Shown in pieces: positions 1 through 11,700 of a stretch of 64,000 nt of DNA (the stretch's first letter is position 1; the number at the start of each line of letters is the position of its first letter). Under the pieces are notes generated by a model. It did not search any database. It was given only the letters and a program-made list of their open reading frames with translations, and was not told where the DNA came from. Source of the stretch: Archivesica marissinica (Eukaryota > Mollusca > Bivalvia > Venerida > Vesicomyidae); the NCBI GenBank assembly GCA_014843695.1, contig CM026386.1, positions 81,946,129 through 82,010,128 of the forward strand, written 5' to 3'. The position numbers and the translations under genes are program-made.

Positions 1-1026
1 AGAGATGATGAGCGGTTCTGGTTCCCAGCCTCTATTGTTCTGTGATAGATGATGAGCGGTTCTGGTTCCCAGCCTCTATTGTTCTGTATGAGATGCTGAG
101 CGGTTCTGGTTCCCAGCCTCTATTGTTCTGTATGAGATGCTGAGCGGTTCTGGTTCCCAGCATCTATTGTTCTGTAAGAGATGCTGAGCGGTTCTGGTTC
201 CCAGCATCTATTGTTCTGTAAGAGATGCTGAGCGGTTCTGGTTCCCAGCATCTGTTGTTCTGTGATAGATGATGAGCGGTTCTGGTTCCCAGCATCTGTT
301 GTTCTGTGATAGATGATGAGCGGTTCTGGTTCCCAGCATCTGTTGTTCTGTGATAGATGATGAGCGGTTCTGGTTCCCAGCCTCTATTGTTCTGTATGAG
401 ATGCTGAGCGGTTCTGGTTCCCAGCATCTATTGTTCTGTGATAGATGATGAGCGGTTCTGGTTCCCAGCATCTATTGTTCTGTAAGAGATGGTGAGTGGT
501 TCTGGTTCCCAGCATCTATTGTTCTGTGATAGATGCTGAGCGATTCTGGTTCCCAGCATCTATTGTTCTGTAAGAGATGCTGAGCGGTTCTGGTTCCCAG
601 CATCTATTGTTCTGTGATAGATGATGAGCGGTTCTGGTTCCCAGCATCTATTGTTCTGTAAGAGATGCTGAGCGGTTCTGGTTCCCAGCATCTATTGTTC
701 TGTGATAGATGATGAGCGGTTCTGGTTCCCAGCATCTATTGTTCTGTAAGAGATGCTGAGCGGTTCTGGTTCCCAGCATCTATTGTTCTGTGATAGATGA
801 TGAGCGGTTCTGGTTCCCAGCATCTATTGTTCTGTAAGAGATGCTGAGCGGTTCTGGTTCCCAGCATCTATTGTTCTGTGATAGATGATAAGCGGTTCTG
901 GTTCCCAGCATCTATTGTTCTGTAAGAGATGCTGAGCGGTTCTGGTTCCCAGCATCTATTGTTCTGTGATAGATGATGAGCGGTTCTGGTTCCCAGCATC
1001 TATTGTTCTGTAAGAGATGGAGATCA
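1..1026. repeat. 44-bp minisatellite, cut by the window edge
   Basis: About 23 units of 44 bp containing GAGCGGTTCTGGTTCCCAGC. Two variants differ around the junction: GTAAGAGATGCTG and GTGATAGATGATG. From about 570 to 1020 they alternate strictly, giving an 88-bp higher-order unit; the earlier part is irregular. Open frames on the minus strand here are repeat artefacts. The array continues left of the window. Confidence 0.95.
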
Positions 1027-1076
1027 ACTGCAGGTGAACATAGTGCAAGAGAGAAAGAAAGTCACAAACTACTAGT

Positions 1077-1309
1077 TTAGTTTATACCAATTTATTTTTG
1101 CTTGATTACGAAACAAGTTCCTACAACATTATACTAATCACTCTTGAGACCTCATCCTTGATGGAATCCATCACCACGAGGGAGTGAGACGAGGCAATGT
1201 GGCATTTGAGTGCCTTGCCTAAAGGACTCGATCGTAATGGCTATAGATGGGATTGTACTCCGCGCCTTTCGCACCTCAAGTGAGTGCTCTACCACTGCGC
1301 TATCACAAC
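1077..1309 (-). mobile_element. tRNA-derived SINE, family 1
   Basis: Read on the minus strand, the element has a tRNA-like head (GATAGCGCAGTGGTAGAGC as A-box region, at about 1283-1309), a conserved body containing CCTCGTGG and TGGATTCCATC, and a 3' end with CAAGTTC and TTTATAC motifs. The same body recurs at 2203, 8144, 18059, 23385, 27230 and 41184, so the family is defined by copies within this window. The B box is degraded (GGAGTACAATCCC on the minus strand). It is an old, probably inactive copy. Confidence 0.85.
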
Positions 1310-1408
1310 TTTCACGAGAAATACTCCTGCTTTGCATACTTGCATCACACAATGACAGTACCTAGAATGTTCATACAGTTTATAAAACAAATTGCCCTTA
1401 GATCAAAA

Positions 1409-1693
1409 TTATACAGTTACACAGTTGCTGCCCGTTGATAAAAATGATACAGTTACACAGTTGCTGCCCTTTGATCAAAATAATGCAGTTACTGCCCTTT
1501 GATCAAAATTATACAGTTACACAGTTGCTGCCCTTTGATACAAATAATGCAGTTACTGCCCTTTGATAAAAATTATACAGTTACACAGTTGCTGCCCTTT
1601 GATACAAATAATGCAGTTACTGCCCTTTGATAAAAATTATACAGTTACACAGTTGCTGCCCTTTGATACAAATAATGCAGTTACTGCCCTTTG
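1409..1693. repeat. Composite 61-bp minisatellite
   Basis: Alternating subunits of about 36 bp (AAAATTATACAGTTACACAG plus TTGCTGCCCTTTGAT) and about 25 bp (AATGCAGTTACTGCCCTTTG) form a 61-bp unit repeated about four and a half times. The two subunits share CTGCCCTTTGAT, so the 25-mer is probably a shortened copy of the 36-mer. The following 1694-2140 holds no gene or repeat I can recognise. Confidence 0.9.
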
Positions 1694-2140
1694 ATCAAGA
1701 TATCAATACATTTTCTGCCATTTCTGTCAATATTAGATATCGTTCCCTTTAATCAGAACTGTAAATGCTTGGTGGTCAGATTTTAACCATGTAGTTTTTA
1801 TTAAGACTATGAATGTTTACAAAACTGCATATTGATAGTGGAGTACAGTACAATAGTGGATTTTAGAGAGACATGGCTAGTATACTACATTGTCTGTTCA
1901 CCTGGGACAAACTTTGTAAAACTTGGCTTGAGTTTTAAATGGCAAGTTTGACATGAAACACAAGTCATGTATGAAAGATAAGTAGCCAATGTACACAATA
2001 CCTGGTCTTGGTTTATTTTACTTTGAGAGGATATATTTCACTCACTGTTTGTTTTATTTTGATAGTGTTTCACTCCTGATGGCCACAAACCTACGTGATT
2101 GATCTAGAGCTATCAGTGTTGTTTATACAGAGGTGGAAGA

Positions 2141-3185
2141 AAACAAAATCAATTAACAATATCAACAATTAACTGTAGCAACAATCAACTCTACCAACAA
2201 TTAACTAGTTTATACAAATGTAGTTTAGCTCGTTTGTGAAACAAGTTCTTACAACTTATATTAATCACTCTCGAGACCTCATTCCTGATGGAATCCATCA
2301 CTACGAGGGAGAGAGAAGAGGCAACTTGGAATTTAAATGCCTTGCCTAAGGGCACCCTCATAACGGCTCCAGCAGGGCTCGAACTCCAGGCATTTCAAAC
2401 CTGAAGCGAAACAATTAACTGTATCAACAATTAACAATATCAACAATTAACAGTATCAATAATACCAATTAGTAAATATGTCAACAATTAACAATATCAA
2501 CAATTAACAATATCAACAATTAACAGTATCAATAATACCAATTAGTAAATGTGTCAACAATTAACAATATCAACAATTAACAATATCAACAGTTAACAAT
2601 ATCAACAATACCAATTAGTAAATGTGTCAACAATTAACAATATCAACAATTAACAGTATCAACAATTAACAGTATCAACAATACCAATTAGTAAATGTGT
2701 CAACAATTAAACAATATCAACAATTAACAATATCAACAATTAACAGTATCAACAATACCAATTAGTAAATGTGTCAACAATTAACAGTACCAACAATTAA
2801 CAATATCAACAATTAACAGTATCAACAATACCAATTAGTAACTGTGTCAACAATTAACAGTGCCAACAATTAACAATATCAACAATTAACAGTATCAACA
2901 ATACCAATTAGTAAATGTGTCAACAATTAACAGTACCCAACAATTAACAATATCAGCAATTAACAATATCAACAATTAACAGTATCAACAATACCAATTA
3001 GTAAATGTGTCAACAATTAACAGTGCCAACAATTAACAATATCAACAATTAACAATATCAACAATTAACTGTATCAACAATACCAATTAGTAAATGTGTC
3101 AACAATTAACAGTACCAACAATTAACAATATCAACAATTAACAATATGAACAATTACAGTATCAACAATTAACAGTATCAACAAG
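2141..3185. repeat. AT-rich CAACAATTAACA array with a SINE inserted
   Basis: Degenerate short units (CAACAATTAACAATAT and CAACAATTAACAGTAT, about 15-16 bp) are grouped into longer blocks by a recurring AATACCAATTAGTAAATGTG segment. The left arm (2141-2202) and right arm (2408-3185) are the same array split by a SINE at 2203-2407. There is almost no G on this strand. Confidence 0.9.
2203..2407 (-). mobile_element. tRNA-derived SINE, family 1, head shortened
   Basis: Minus-strand copy of the family seen at 1077-1309. The body (CCTCGTAGTGATGGATTCC) and 3' tail are present and the B box is intact (GAGTTCGAGCCCTGCTGGAGC). The A-box part of the head is missing. It sits inside the AT-rich array, with ACAATTAACT on both sides. 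That could be a target-site duplication or simply the array unit. Confidence 0.85.
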
Positions 3186-3999
3186 CTTTCGCAATCCACT
3201 GTTGACAGAGTTATTGATGATTTTGTAAGCTAAGTTACAAATAGAAATTTCACAAAAAACCCAGTTAAAACGCAGATATCAATTATTAACAACATCCATT
3301 CCTCAGAATACCTGGGTGTGCTGCACATTGTAAGTAAATGCAATTATTACAGTTTAATTGTAACGTTGTTCCATATCTATAGATCGTTGTTCCATATCTA
3401 TAGATCGTGCTGGTTAAAAACAATGCCCTTATGATTTCATTCTATCATCAGCATGCCATAATTCCAAATAAATCTCACAACAAGATATCGACTGTTGAAA
3501 ATGAAAACAAATTGAAGATAAAAAGCCAAAATAAAACTAGTTTGCCTCTGGTGTGTTGGATCATGCAGGGTGTTAGGTGGAACATTTAATAAATTATCTG
3601 AATTATGTAATCTCCAAAACCATCACTAGCATGTCAAGGTGAACTCCTGGAGTTATCATACAACAACAATCATGCTTCTGCTACTAACAATTTCGAAATT
3701 GTTCCGAAGAAGGGTGGTCTGATGAAAAACATAGATAATCGACCATTAAACATAAACAATCACTGCTTAACGGCTATAAAAACTTCCAGAAGTCACATTT
3801 TGAAGGTTTTTTATGAGTATTATTGTCTGATTTTCCTGTTATGATATTCTTGTTAACATCAGGTTGGACATCCTTGTTTAAAGTGTACAATTTCATTGTT
3901 TATATCAGCTGTTATACTGGAGAGATTTGAACATTATTTGTGGCTTTCCGGTCAATGTGAGGCATGGTATTCCGTGACACTCGATGTGACTTTGGAATT
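3186..3999. other. No recognisable gene; one short direct duplication
   Basis: AT-rich non-coding sequence. The only structure I see is a direct repeat of CGTTGTTCCATATCTATAGATCG at 3364-3408, which looks like a recent slippage duplication. No splice-compatible coding segment similar to a Robo exon was found. Confidence 0.5.
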
Positions 4000-4600
4000 G
4001 GTATATGCACTTTGTTTTGCTGGGTCTTGCCTTTCCCTTGTCGGATCACAAGTTGTGGATTTAGAATGACACACTTGGTTTAGCTATGTACTTTCTTTGC
4101 CTTGTCGGATCACAAGTTGTGGATTTAGAATAGACACACTTGGTTTTCTTATGTACTTTCCCTTGTTGGATCACATGTTGTTAGAATTTGTACATTTGGT
4201 GTTTGCCTCATCACTATGCGAAAGTTTGGATTCCACACCTCATGTTTTCTGGATACGTCGCAGTGCCAGTTACAGCATAAGGTGCAACAGGAGAGGAGAG
4301 AGTGCTTGTTCAGAGCTGTCCTTAATCCGCTTACTGTCTCTGCACACACGACACTGTCATTTAGTTTATTCCATTTGAGTACTGTTTTGGAGAAGAACGA
4401 TTGTTTATACTGCTCTGTTTTACATGTGAAAGTATTATAACACTTAGAATTGTTTGTAACCTTGTTTTCTAGAATGTTAATAGTTTTATAGTCTTTGAAT
4501 GTTTTTGGTTTAACGTTATGTTTGGCCCTTGTGGGTGTTAGAATGTCGTGACATGGTAGAGCTGGCACCTGCCCCGCGACTACTTGCCCAGCGTCCACCT
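4000..4600 (-). mobile_element. LINE (non-LTR retrotransposon) 3' remnant
   Basis: On the minus strand, an open stretch at 4149-4598 ends in a segment typical of the C-terminus of jockey/CR1-type reverse transcriptases: a YKQSFFSKTVLKWNKLNDSV motif followed by a short helix (GLRTALNKH). This SFF-x-WN-L pattern lies after the RT core. The catalytic domains are absent, so the element is 5'-truncated. Downstream on the same strand (4030-4200) are about three imperfect copies of a 60-70 bp segment containing TCGGATCACAAGTTGTGGAT, possibly a duplicated 3' UTR. The LINE clade is uncertain. Confidence 0.65.
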
Positions 4601-4689
4601 TCCCCGCGACCGTGTGTTCATTTCATTGTACCATGTTTATTTAACTATGTTTGCTTAGTCAAGACATTCACCGCCATATGCCTTAAACT

Positions 4690-4960
4690 ATGTTAGGATT
4701 CCTTCAAATGTGGAAGCTTGTATGTATAGTGTTAGGATTCCTTCAAATGTGGAAGCTTGTACTTATAGTGTTAGGATTCCTTCAAATGTGGAAGCTTGTA
4801 CTTATAGTGTTAGCATTCCTTCAAATGTGGAAGCTTGTACTTATAGTGTTAGGATTCCTTCAAATGTGGAAGCTTGTGCGGATAGTGTTAGGATTCCTTC
4901 AAATGTGGAAGCTTGTGCGGATAGTGTTAGGATTCCATCAAATATGGAAGCTTGTGCGGT
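4690..4960. repeat. 39-bp minisatellite
   Basis: Seven units of 39 bp with the core AGGATTCCTTCAAATGTGGA. Because 39 is a multiple of 3, every unit reads in the same frame, which creates short repetitive ORFs on both strands that are not genes. 4961-5359 holds nothing further that I recognise. Confidence 0.92.
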
Positions 4961-5359
4961 TATAATGTTGAATGTGGATGCTTCTATCTTTGTTCCCACC
5001 ATTGCATTGTTAATGTTCTGTTCTGTGAAATGAACCCTTTTACCCCAACAACCCAAGACAAGAGACAGAAGAGATTATTAAAGCAATAAATGTAGATTGG
5101 CATTTTGTTTTAGGATTTGAAAACAAGTTCTCAGAGAATTGATATCATGAACTGATGCTGAAGCAAGTGTGTGCTACACATGTTGTTATTGCATGGTTTG
5201 CATGGAGATCTGTGTAGTACATACACTTCAGTTACGGTGATGATCTGTGTTTATTTACCTTCGCCACTACAGAGCATTATGAGCCAGCATTTATGCAAAT
5301 CAGCCAACTTATACTCTACATCCTCGTCAGCCTTTTCATTTTGATTTTCTAATTGTTTG

Positions 5360-5524
5360 TACAGTTGAACCTGTTTTAATGGTCACCTCCATTAAGCAAC
5401 CAACCTGTTTAAGCAGCCACTTTCCAGACTCCCAATATGTTGTTTTCATTATACATTTTCCTTATATTAAGCAGCCACTTTCTGTGATTCCTTTGGCTGG
5501 CTGCTTAAGACAGGTTTGACTGTA
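5360..5524. mobile_element. MITE with TACAGT-type inverted ends
   Basis: Starts TACAGTTGAACCTGTTTTAA and ends TTAAGACAGGTTTGACTGTA, which are imperfect inverted repeats, with internal AAGCAGCCACTTTC repeats. No coding capacity in 165 bp. Related pieces lie at 44462-44625 and 49760-50083. Ends of the type TACAGTCRAACCT are widespread in marine invertebrate MITEs. It ends 66 bp upstream of the first Robo exon seen. Confidence 0.75.
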
Positions 5525-5590
5525 TATCAATTTCGCAATAAGATGAAAATTAGTAGTTATAATGACAGTGTATACTTTGCATGTTTTCAG

Positions 5591-5731
5591 GTGATGCAAG
5601 CCCAGACCCTGCCTCTCCGATCACAGGCCACACTCCTGTAAAAACTCAGTTGTCTCCAATAATTGTTGATGGGCCCAAGGATGAATACTTTGCGAAGAAC
5701 TTGCCTGCAACTCTCAACTGTCTTGCCCAAG
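5591..5731 (+). CDS. robo: Robo exon: N-terminal half of Ig1
   Basis: Acceptor TTTTCAG|GTGATG and donor CAAG|GTAAGG; enters and leaves in phase 1. After a proline-rich lead (PDPASPITG) it codes the first strands of Ig1, including PATLNCLAQG with the first Ig cysteine. Codes residues 1-47 of the partial protein. The in-frame ATG just before the acceptor (5581) is intronic, not a start. The signal peptide must come from an upstream exon, not recognised in 1-5590. Confidence 0.88.
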
Positions 5732-8700
5732 GTAAGGCTAATGTATATCTCACTAACAATATGCAAGACACTTGATTCACAATGTAAATTGTATAGTTAT
5801 CCAGAGAGTAACGTTATGACCCTATTTAAATTTATATATCTCTGCCTCCGTGGTCGAGTGTTTAAGGTCGCTGACTTGTATATCACTGTAACCTATCATC
5901 ACTGATGGTCACGGGTTCGAGCCCCGCTCAGACCCTGTCTCATTTATATGAAAAAGTTGGCAGTTTCTTACGGAGGTTGGTGCACCCAAGTACTGGTTAA
6001 ACCGTTGGAGCCTGCCCAGGAAAGGTGTTGTTAGGTAAACTGCCCGCCGGCGATATAGCCCGAAATGGTGCTGATGCAGGCGTAAAACCCGAAATATAAC
6101 ATAACATAAATTTATATATGTGCACATAACAGCTGTGCGAAATGTCAAGATATTCAGCTTGTCTCACTTGCGTAAAAAGAGTGTACTGTAAAAATCATAT
6201 TACAAAGACAAAAATGATGTTTTTTGTTCGAAAATATTCTGTGGTGAAAAAAATCTTTCCTTCTTGCCTGAAGCGGAACTACTTCCCTGCGGAAACATTT
6301 CCTTGTGTTATATGGTCAGTATTTCCTTTGTTGTAAGTTTTTTGCCAGCGTAGATTAATTATGTACCTCCTAATATGCCCATTTTTAGTGGGAATTATTT
6401 GTCCAAAATAATTAAGCAACATAGTTAAGCGAATATGGTTTAATTATCATTTAGCCCAAAGTGTAAGTAGGTAAAAACTCGTAAATCTCGTGCTATGCTA
6501 GACATCATACATCATATATTTAGTCGTAAAGTCAAGATTTTATTGTTGAAATTAACAGTTTTATGAACGTTTAGGACAGATACATGATTCTTGTGTCATA
6601 TAGTGTTTGTACTGCCACCCACCGTCCCCTGTTAACAAATACGTCTTAAAATACATCTCTACTGTACATATAGCACCCCCACCATATACATATATTCATG
6701 AGTGTTATAGAAACATTTAATGATAGTTTGATAGTTCATTCTATCTGTTAGTCCATCTGTTAGTTCATCTGATAGTACATCTGTTAGTCCATCTGTTTGT
6801 ATATCTGTTAGTCCATATGTTAGTACATCTGTTAGTCCATCTGTTTGTACATCTGTTAGTACATCTGATAGTTGTATTATGACCTATGTTCAAGGTCACT
6901 GTTAATAAAATAGTGGTGTCATAAATGAGGTTATTTTAAAATAACTATTTGTATTTCATTTAGCACTATTTCATGCTGAAAATTGATATTATTTGATACG
7001 GCTGCATTGTGTGCATGTTTCTAATTCATCTACTTCATCTACCTCATCTACTGCTGCATCTACTGCATCTAGTTCATGTTCAAGATATCAAACTGTTCAG
7101 GTAGCACATTCATTGGATAGTTGTGGTGAGTGCTTTAGCCCTTAGGCTTGGGTTGCAGCCGAATAACTATGGCATCTATATGTTCGAATGGTAATGTCCA
7201 TTTACTTCGAATCCGTCAAGGAGTATCAAATTCCTTCAAGTCAGAAAGCTATCGGACAAGCTTGCGAAAGGTTGGTGGTTTGTTCACCCGGAGGGGCACC
7301 TGTTGGTGTCTTCCTTTGCCGAATAAAAACTGGCAAGTCCTCGTACGAAATATGCTGCTGGTCCGACTTTAAACCCGAAAACAAGCGAACAAATGAATAA
7401 AATATTAGTGGTTGTGACTCCAATCACCACATGGTATCGGAATGGTATGTTAGTGCAATATTAAATGGTTTAACCCTTTCAGCCCCAAGTAACTGACATG
7501 GACTGGTGCATGATATTTTTAGACCAATAAATTAATATGGGTCATTTTACCTAAAAATAGTAATATTATTACTGGCAAAAAGTGCAGATCCTGATCTGAT
7601 GGATCGTCACGAGCCGGCTCATCTGGATCTACGCTTTTTGTAAGTCTATTTAGAGGCCTGTAGTGTTAAAACCCAAAACAAAGAAATGGATGTATTTTTA
7701 GGTGTTCCGACTCCAAGCATCACATGGTATCAGAATGGTAAGATGGTACAGTTTGACAAGGACACTAACTTCAATGATAACTATCGTATGATGCTGCAGA
7801 CGGGTCAGTTGTTTTTCCTCCGCTTCATACATACCAAGAACCAGACGCACGTCGGTACTTACTACTGCAAGGCCACCAATATACACGGCTCCGTCGTCAG
7901 CAGAGAGGCCACCGTGAAAATAGCAGGTAAATATAGCACAGTTCTATCATACTGCGATCACAAATATGTAAGCAGAGATTACTGAGATTAGTACGTGCTG
8001 GCTGCGGAGATCCGCTTGTTTTAGGGATATGTATTATATTTACTGGGACATATGTTAACCTTATTTATGGTACAGTCTACATCTGTTATATCAAAGTTGG
8101 TTATGTCAAATTCCCCTATTATTTCTTAGTCGGGTCAAAGTCCGAAAGGTCCGGAGTTCGAGCCCCGCTGGAGCCGTTACGATTGTGCCCTAAGGCAAGG
8201 CATTTAAATTCCACATTGCCTCTTCTTTCTCCCTCGTGGCGATGGACTCCATCAGGAATGAGGTCTCGAGAGTGATTAAATATAAGTTGAAAGAACTTGT
8301 TTCGCAATCGAGCTAAAATAAATTTGTATAAACTAAAGTCCCGTTTCAGATACTATCATTTTACATATTACTGGCTTTGTTTGGCAAATTGATTAAGTCA
8401 AATTTTCGTTCTATCAAATTTATTTTTTGGTCCCTTCAGTTTATTTCACACTAGTTATGTCAAAACGTCAGCTTGCCTCCCTCCAAAGTGCGACTTTCAT
8501 TCAGCAAATTTACCTGATCAAAGACGTACCGCCGTGCCTGTACAAACAAGCGATAAAGATAGTGTGAAGGTGTTTACCATGATAGTAATTACAATATGTT
8601 CACTACAGGTACACACTTATCGGCAATTAAACCAATAATTGGATAAACAGCTCATTGTAATAATTATAATTAATCAGTTTCTTTTGACTTGTCAATAATT

Positions 8701-11700
8701 AGTGCAAAATGAGATGTTTAAATTCAACAGAATAGAGCGGACTATTTAATCGAGTACCAGTTTATTACTACACCGTTAATGCACCGTTATTACATCAGTG
8801 AATTTTTTATCACAGTTTGGTATATAAATGTTATTTACATTTATATGCTGCATTTAGTAAATATTAAATATAATATGGTTTTTTATCATGTTGGGTTATA
8901 ATTGACAACGACAACTTGGAAAATGATTTATGGGACAAAAGACAAAAGACGGGGGGGGGGGGGCTTGTGTTCTACAAGAAACATCATTTTGGGAAATATG
9001 ATCAATATCCGTTATGTCAAACTTCGATTATGTTGGAAGTATTTTGTTCGGTCCGACGTACTTCAACATAAAAAACAAAAACAAACAGTTACAAGCGTAC
9101 TTTCACACTTCACTAATTTTATTTTTTAAACTTTATTTATTTTACAACGATTGCGAAGCAAGTTCTAACAACTTATATTAATCACTCTCGTTGGCGTGAA
9201 TGAAAGCGTAAATATGGTCATTCGTGTGTGAGGAAAAAGGAGTACCCGGAGAAAACCCACCTGTCCGATCTGACGACCACCGTACCATCTCACATACTTC
9301 ACTAATGATGGCTCTTACCGAAACAATAACCCATTGGTTATCCTGACATAATTGGCAACATGTACAGTTTCATGAATAATTTAATAAACAATGGAAGAGT
9401 ATATTTCGCTTTTACCGCATAGGAGCTTCTCTCTATGCCATTAGCAATAACATATATACTGACACATTAGTAGCTTAGCAAACAGAAACATTTGTAATAA
9501 AGGTCACAATACTGCGGTTAATCTCCATGGAGATGCTGAATAATTATCCAATAATTATACACTAGTAGGTTAATAGGTGCAGAATGTATGTAAACTTACT
9601 CTGTATGGAGGTGCAGAATGTATGTAAACTTACTATGTATGGAGGTGCAGAATGTATGTAAACTTACTCTGTATGGTGGTGCAGAATATATGTAAACTTA
9701 CTCTGTATGGAGGTGCAGAATGTATGTAAACTTACTCTGTATGGAGGTGCAGGATGTATGTAAACTTACTCTGTATGGAGGTGCAGAATGTATGTAAACT
9801 TACTCTGTATGGAGGTGCAGGATGTATGTAAACTTACTATGTATGGAGGTGCAGAATGTATGTAAACTTACTCTATGTATGGAGGTGCAGAATGTATGTA
9901 AACTTACTCTGTATGGAGGTACAGGATGTATGTAAACTTACTCTGTATGGAGGTGCAGAATGTATGTAAACTTACTCTGTATGGAGGTGCAGGATGTATG
10001 TAAACTTACTATGTATGGAGGTGCAGGATGTATGTAAACTTACTCTGTATGGAGGTGCAGAATGTATGTAAACTTACTCTGTATGGAGGTGCAGGATGTA
10101 TGTAAACTTACTCTGTATGGAGGTGCAGGATGTATGTAAACTTATCTCATGTATGGAGGTGCAGAATGTATGTAAACTTACTCTGTATGGAGGTGCAGAA
10201 TGTATGTAAACTTACTCTGTATGGAGGTACAGGATGTATGTAAACTTACTCTGTATGGAGGTACAGGATGTATGTAAACTTACTCTGTATGGAGGTGCAG
10301 AATGTATGTAAACTTATCTCTGTATGGAGGTGCAGAATGTATGTAAACTTACTCTGTATGGAGGTGCAGAATGTATGTAAACTTACTCTATGTATGGAGG
10401 TGCAGAATGTATGTAAACTTACTCTGTATGGAGGTGCAGAATGTATGTAAACTTACTCTGTATGGAGGTGCAGAATGTATGTAAACTTATCTCTGTATGG
10501 AGGTGCAGAATGTATGTAAACTTACTCTGTATGGAGGTGCAGAATGTATGTAAACTTATCTCTGTATGGAGGTACAGGATGTATGTAAACTTATCTCTGT
10601 ATGGAGGTGCAGAATGTATGTAAACTTACTCTGTATGGAGGTACAGGATGTATGTAAACTTATCTCTGTATGGAGGTGCAGAATGTATGTAAACTTACTC
10701 TGTATGGAGGTACAGGATGTATGTAAACTTACTCTGTATGGAGGTGCAGAATGTATGTAAACTTATCTCTGTATGGAGGTGCAGAATGTATGTAAACTTA
10801 CTCTGTATGGAGGTGCAGAATGTATGTAAACTTATCTCTATGTATGGAGGTGCAGAATGTATGTAAACTTATCTCTGTATGGAGGTGCAGAATGTATGTA
10901 AACTTACTCTGTATGGAGGTGCAGAATGTATGTAAACTTATCTCTGTATAGAGGTGCAGAATGTATGTAAACTTACTCTGTATGGAGGTGCAGAATGTAT
11001 GTAAACTTATCTCTGTATGGAGGTACAGGATGTATGTAAACTTATCTCTGTATGGAGGTGCAGAATGTATGTAAACTTACTCTGTATGGAGGTACAGGAT
11101 GTATGTAAACTTATCTCTGTATGGAGGTGCAGAATGTATGTAAACTTACTCTGTATGGAGGTACAGGATGTATGTAAACTTACTATGTATGGAGGTGCAG
11201 AATGTATGTAAACTTATCTCTGTATTGAGGTACAGGATGTATGTAAACTTACTCTGTATGGAGGTACAGGATGTATGTAAACTTATCTCTGTATGGAGGT
11301 GCAGAATGTATGTAAACTTATCTCTGTATGGAGGTACAGGATGTATGTAAACTTACTCTGTATGGAGGTACAGGATGTATGTAAACTTACTCTGTATGGA
11401 GGTGCAGAATGTATGTAAACTTATCTCTGTATGGAGGTGCAGAATGTATGTAAACTTACTCTGTATGGAGGTGCAGAATGTATGTAAACTTATCTCTATG
11501 TATGGAGGTGCAGAATGTATGTAAACTTATCTCTGTATGGAGGTGCATAATGTATGTAAACTTATCTCTGTATGGAGGTACAGGATGTATGTAAACTTAC
11601 TCTGTATGGAGGTACAGGATGTATGTAAACTTACTCTGTATGGAGGTGCAGAATGTATGTAAACTTATCTCTGTATGGAGGTGCAGAATGTATGTAAACT

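Noticed and set aside
4149..4598. A 149-codon host gene on the minus strand.
   Set aside because: The recognisable part is a LINE reverse-transcriptase C-terminus without catalytic domains. It is a retrotransposon remnant.
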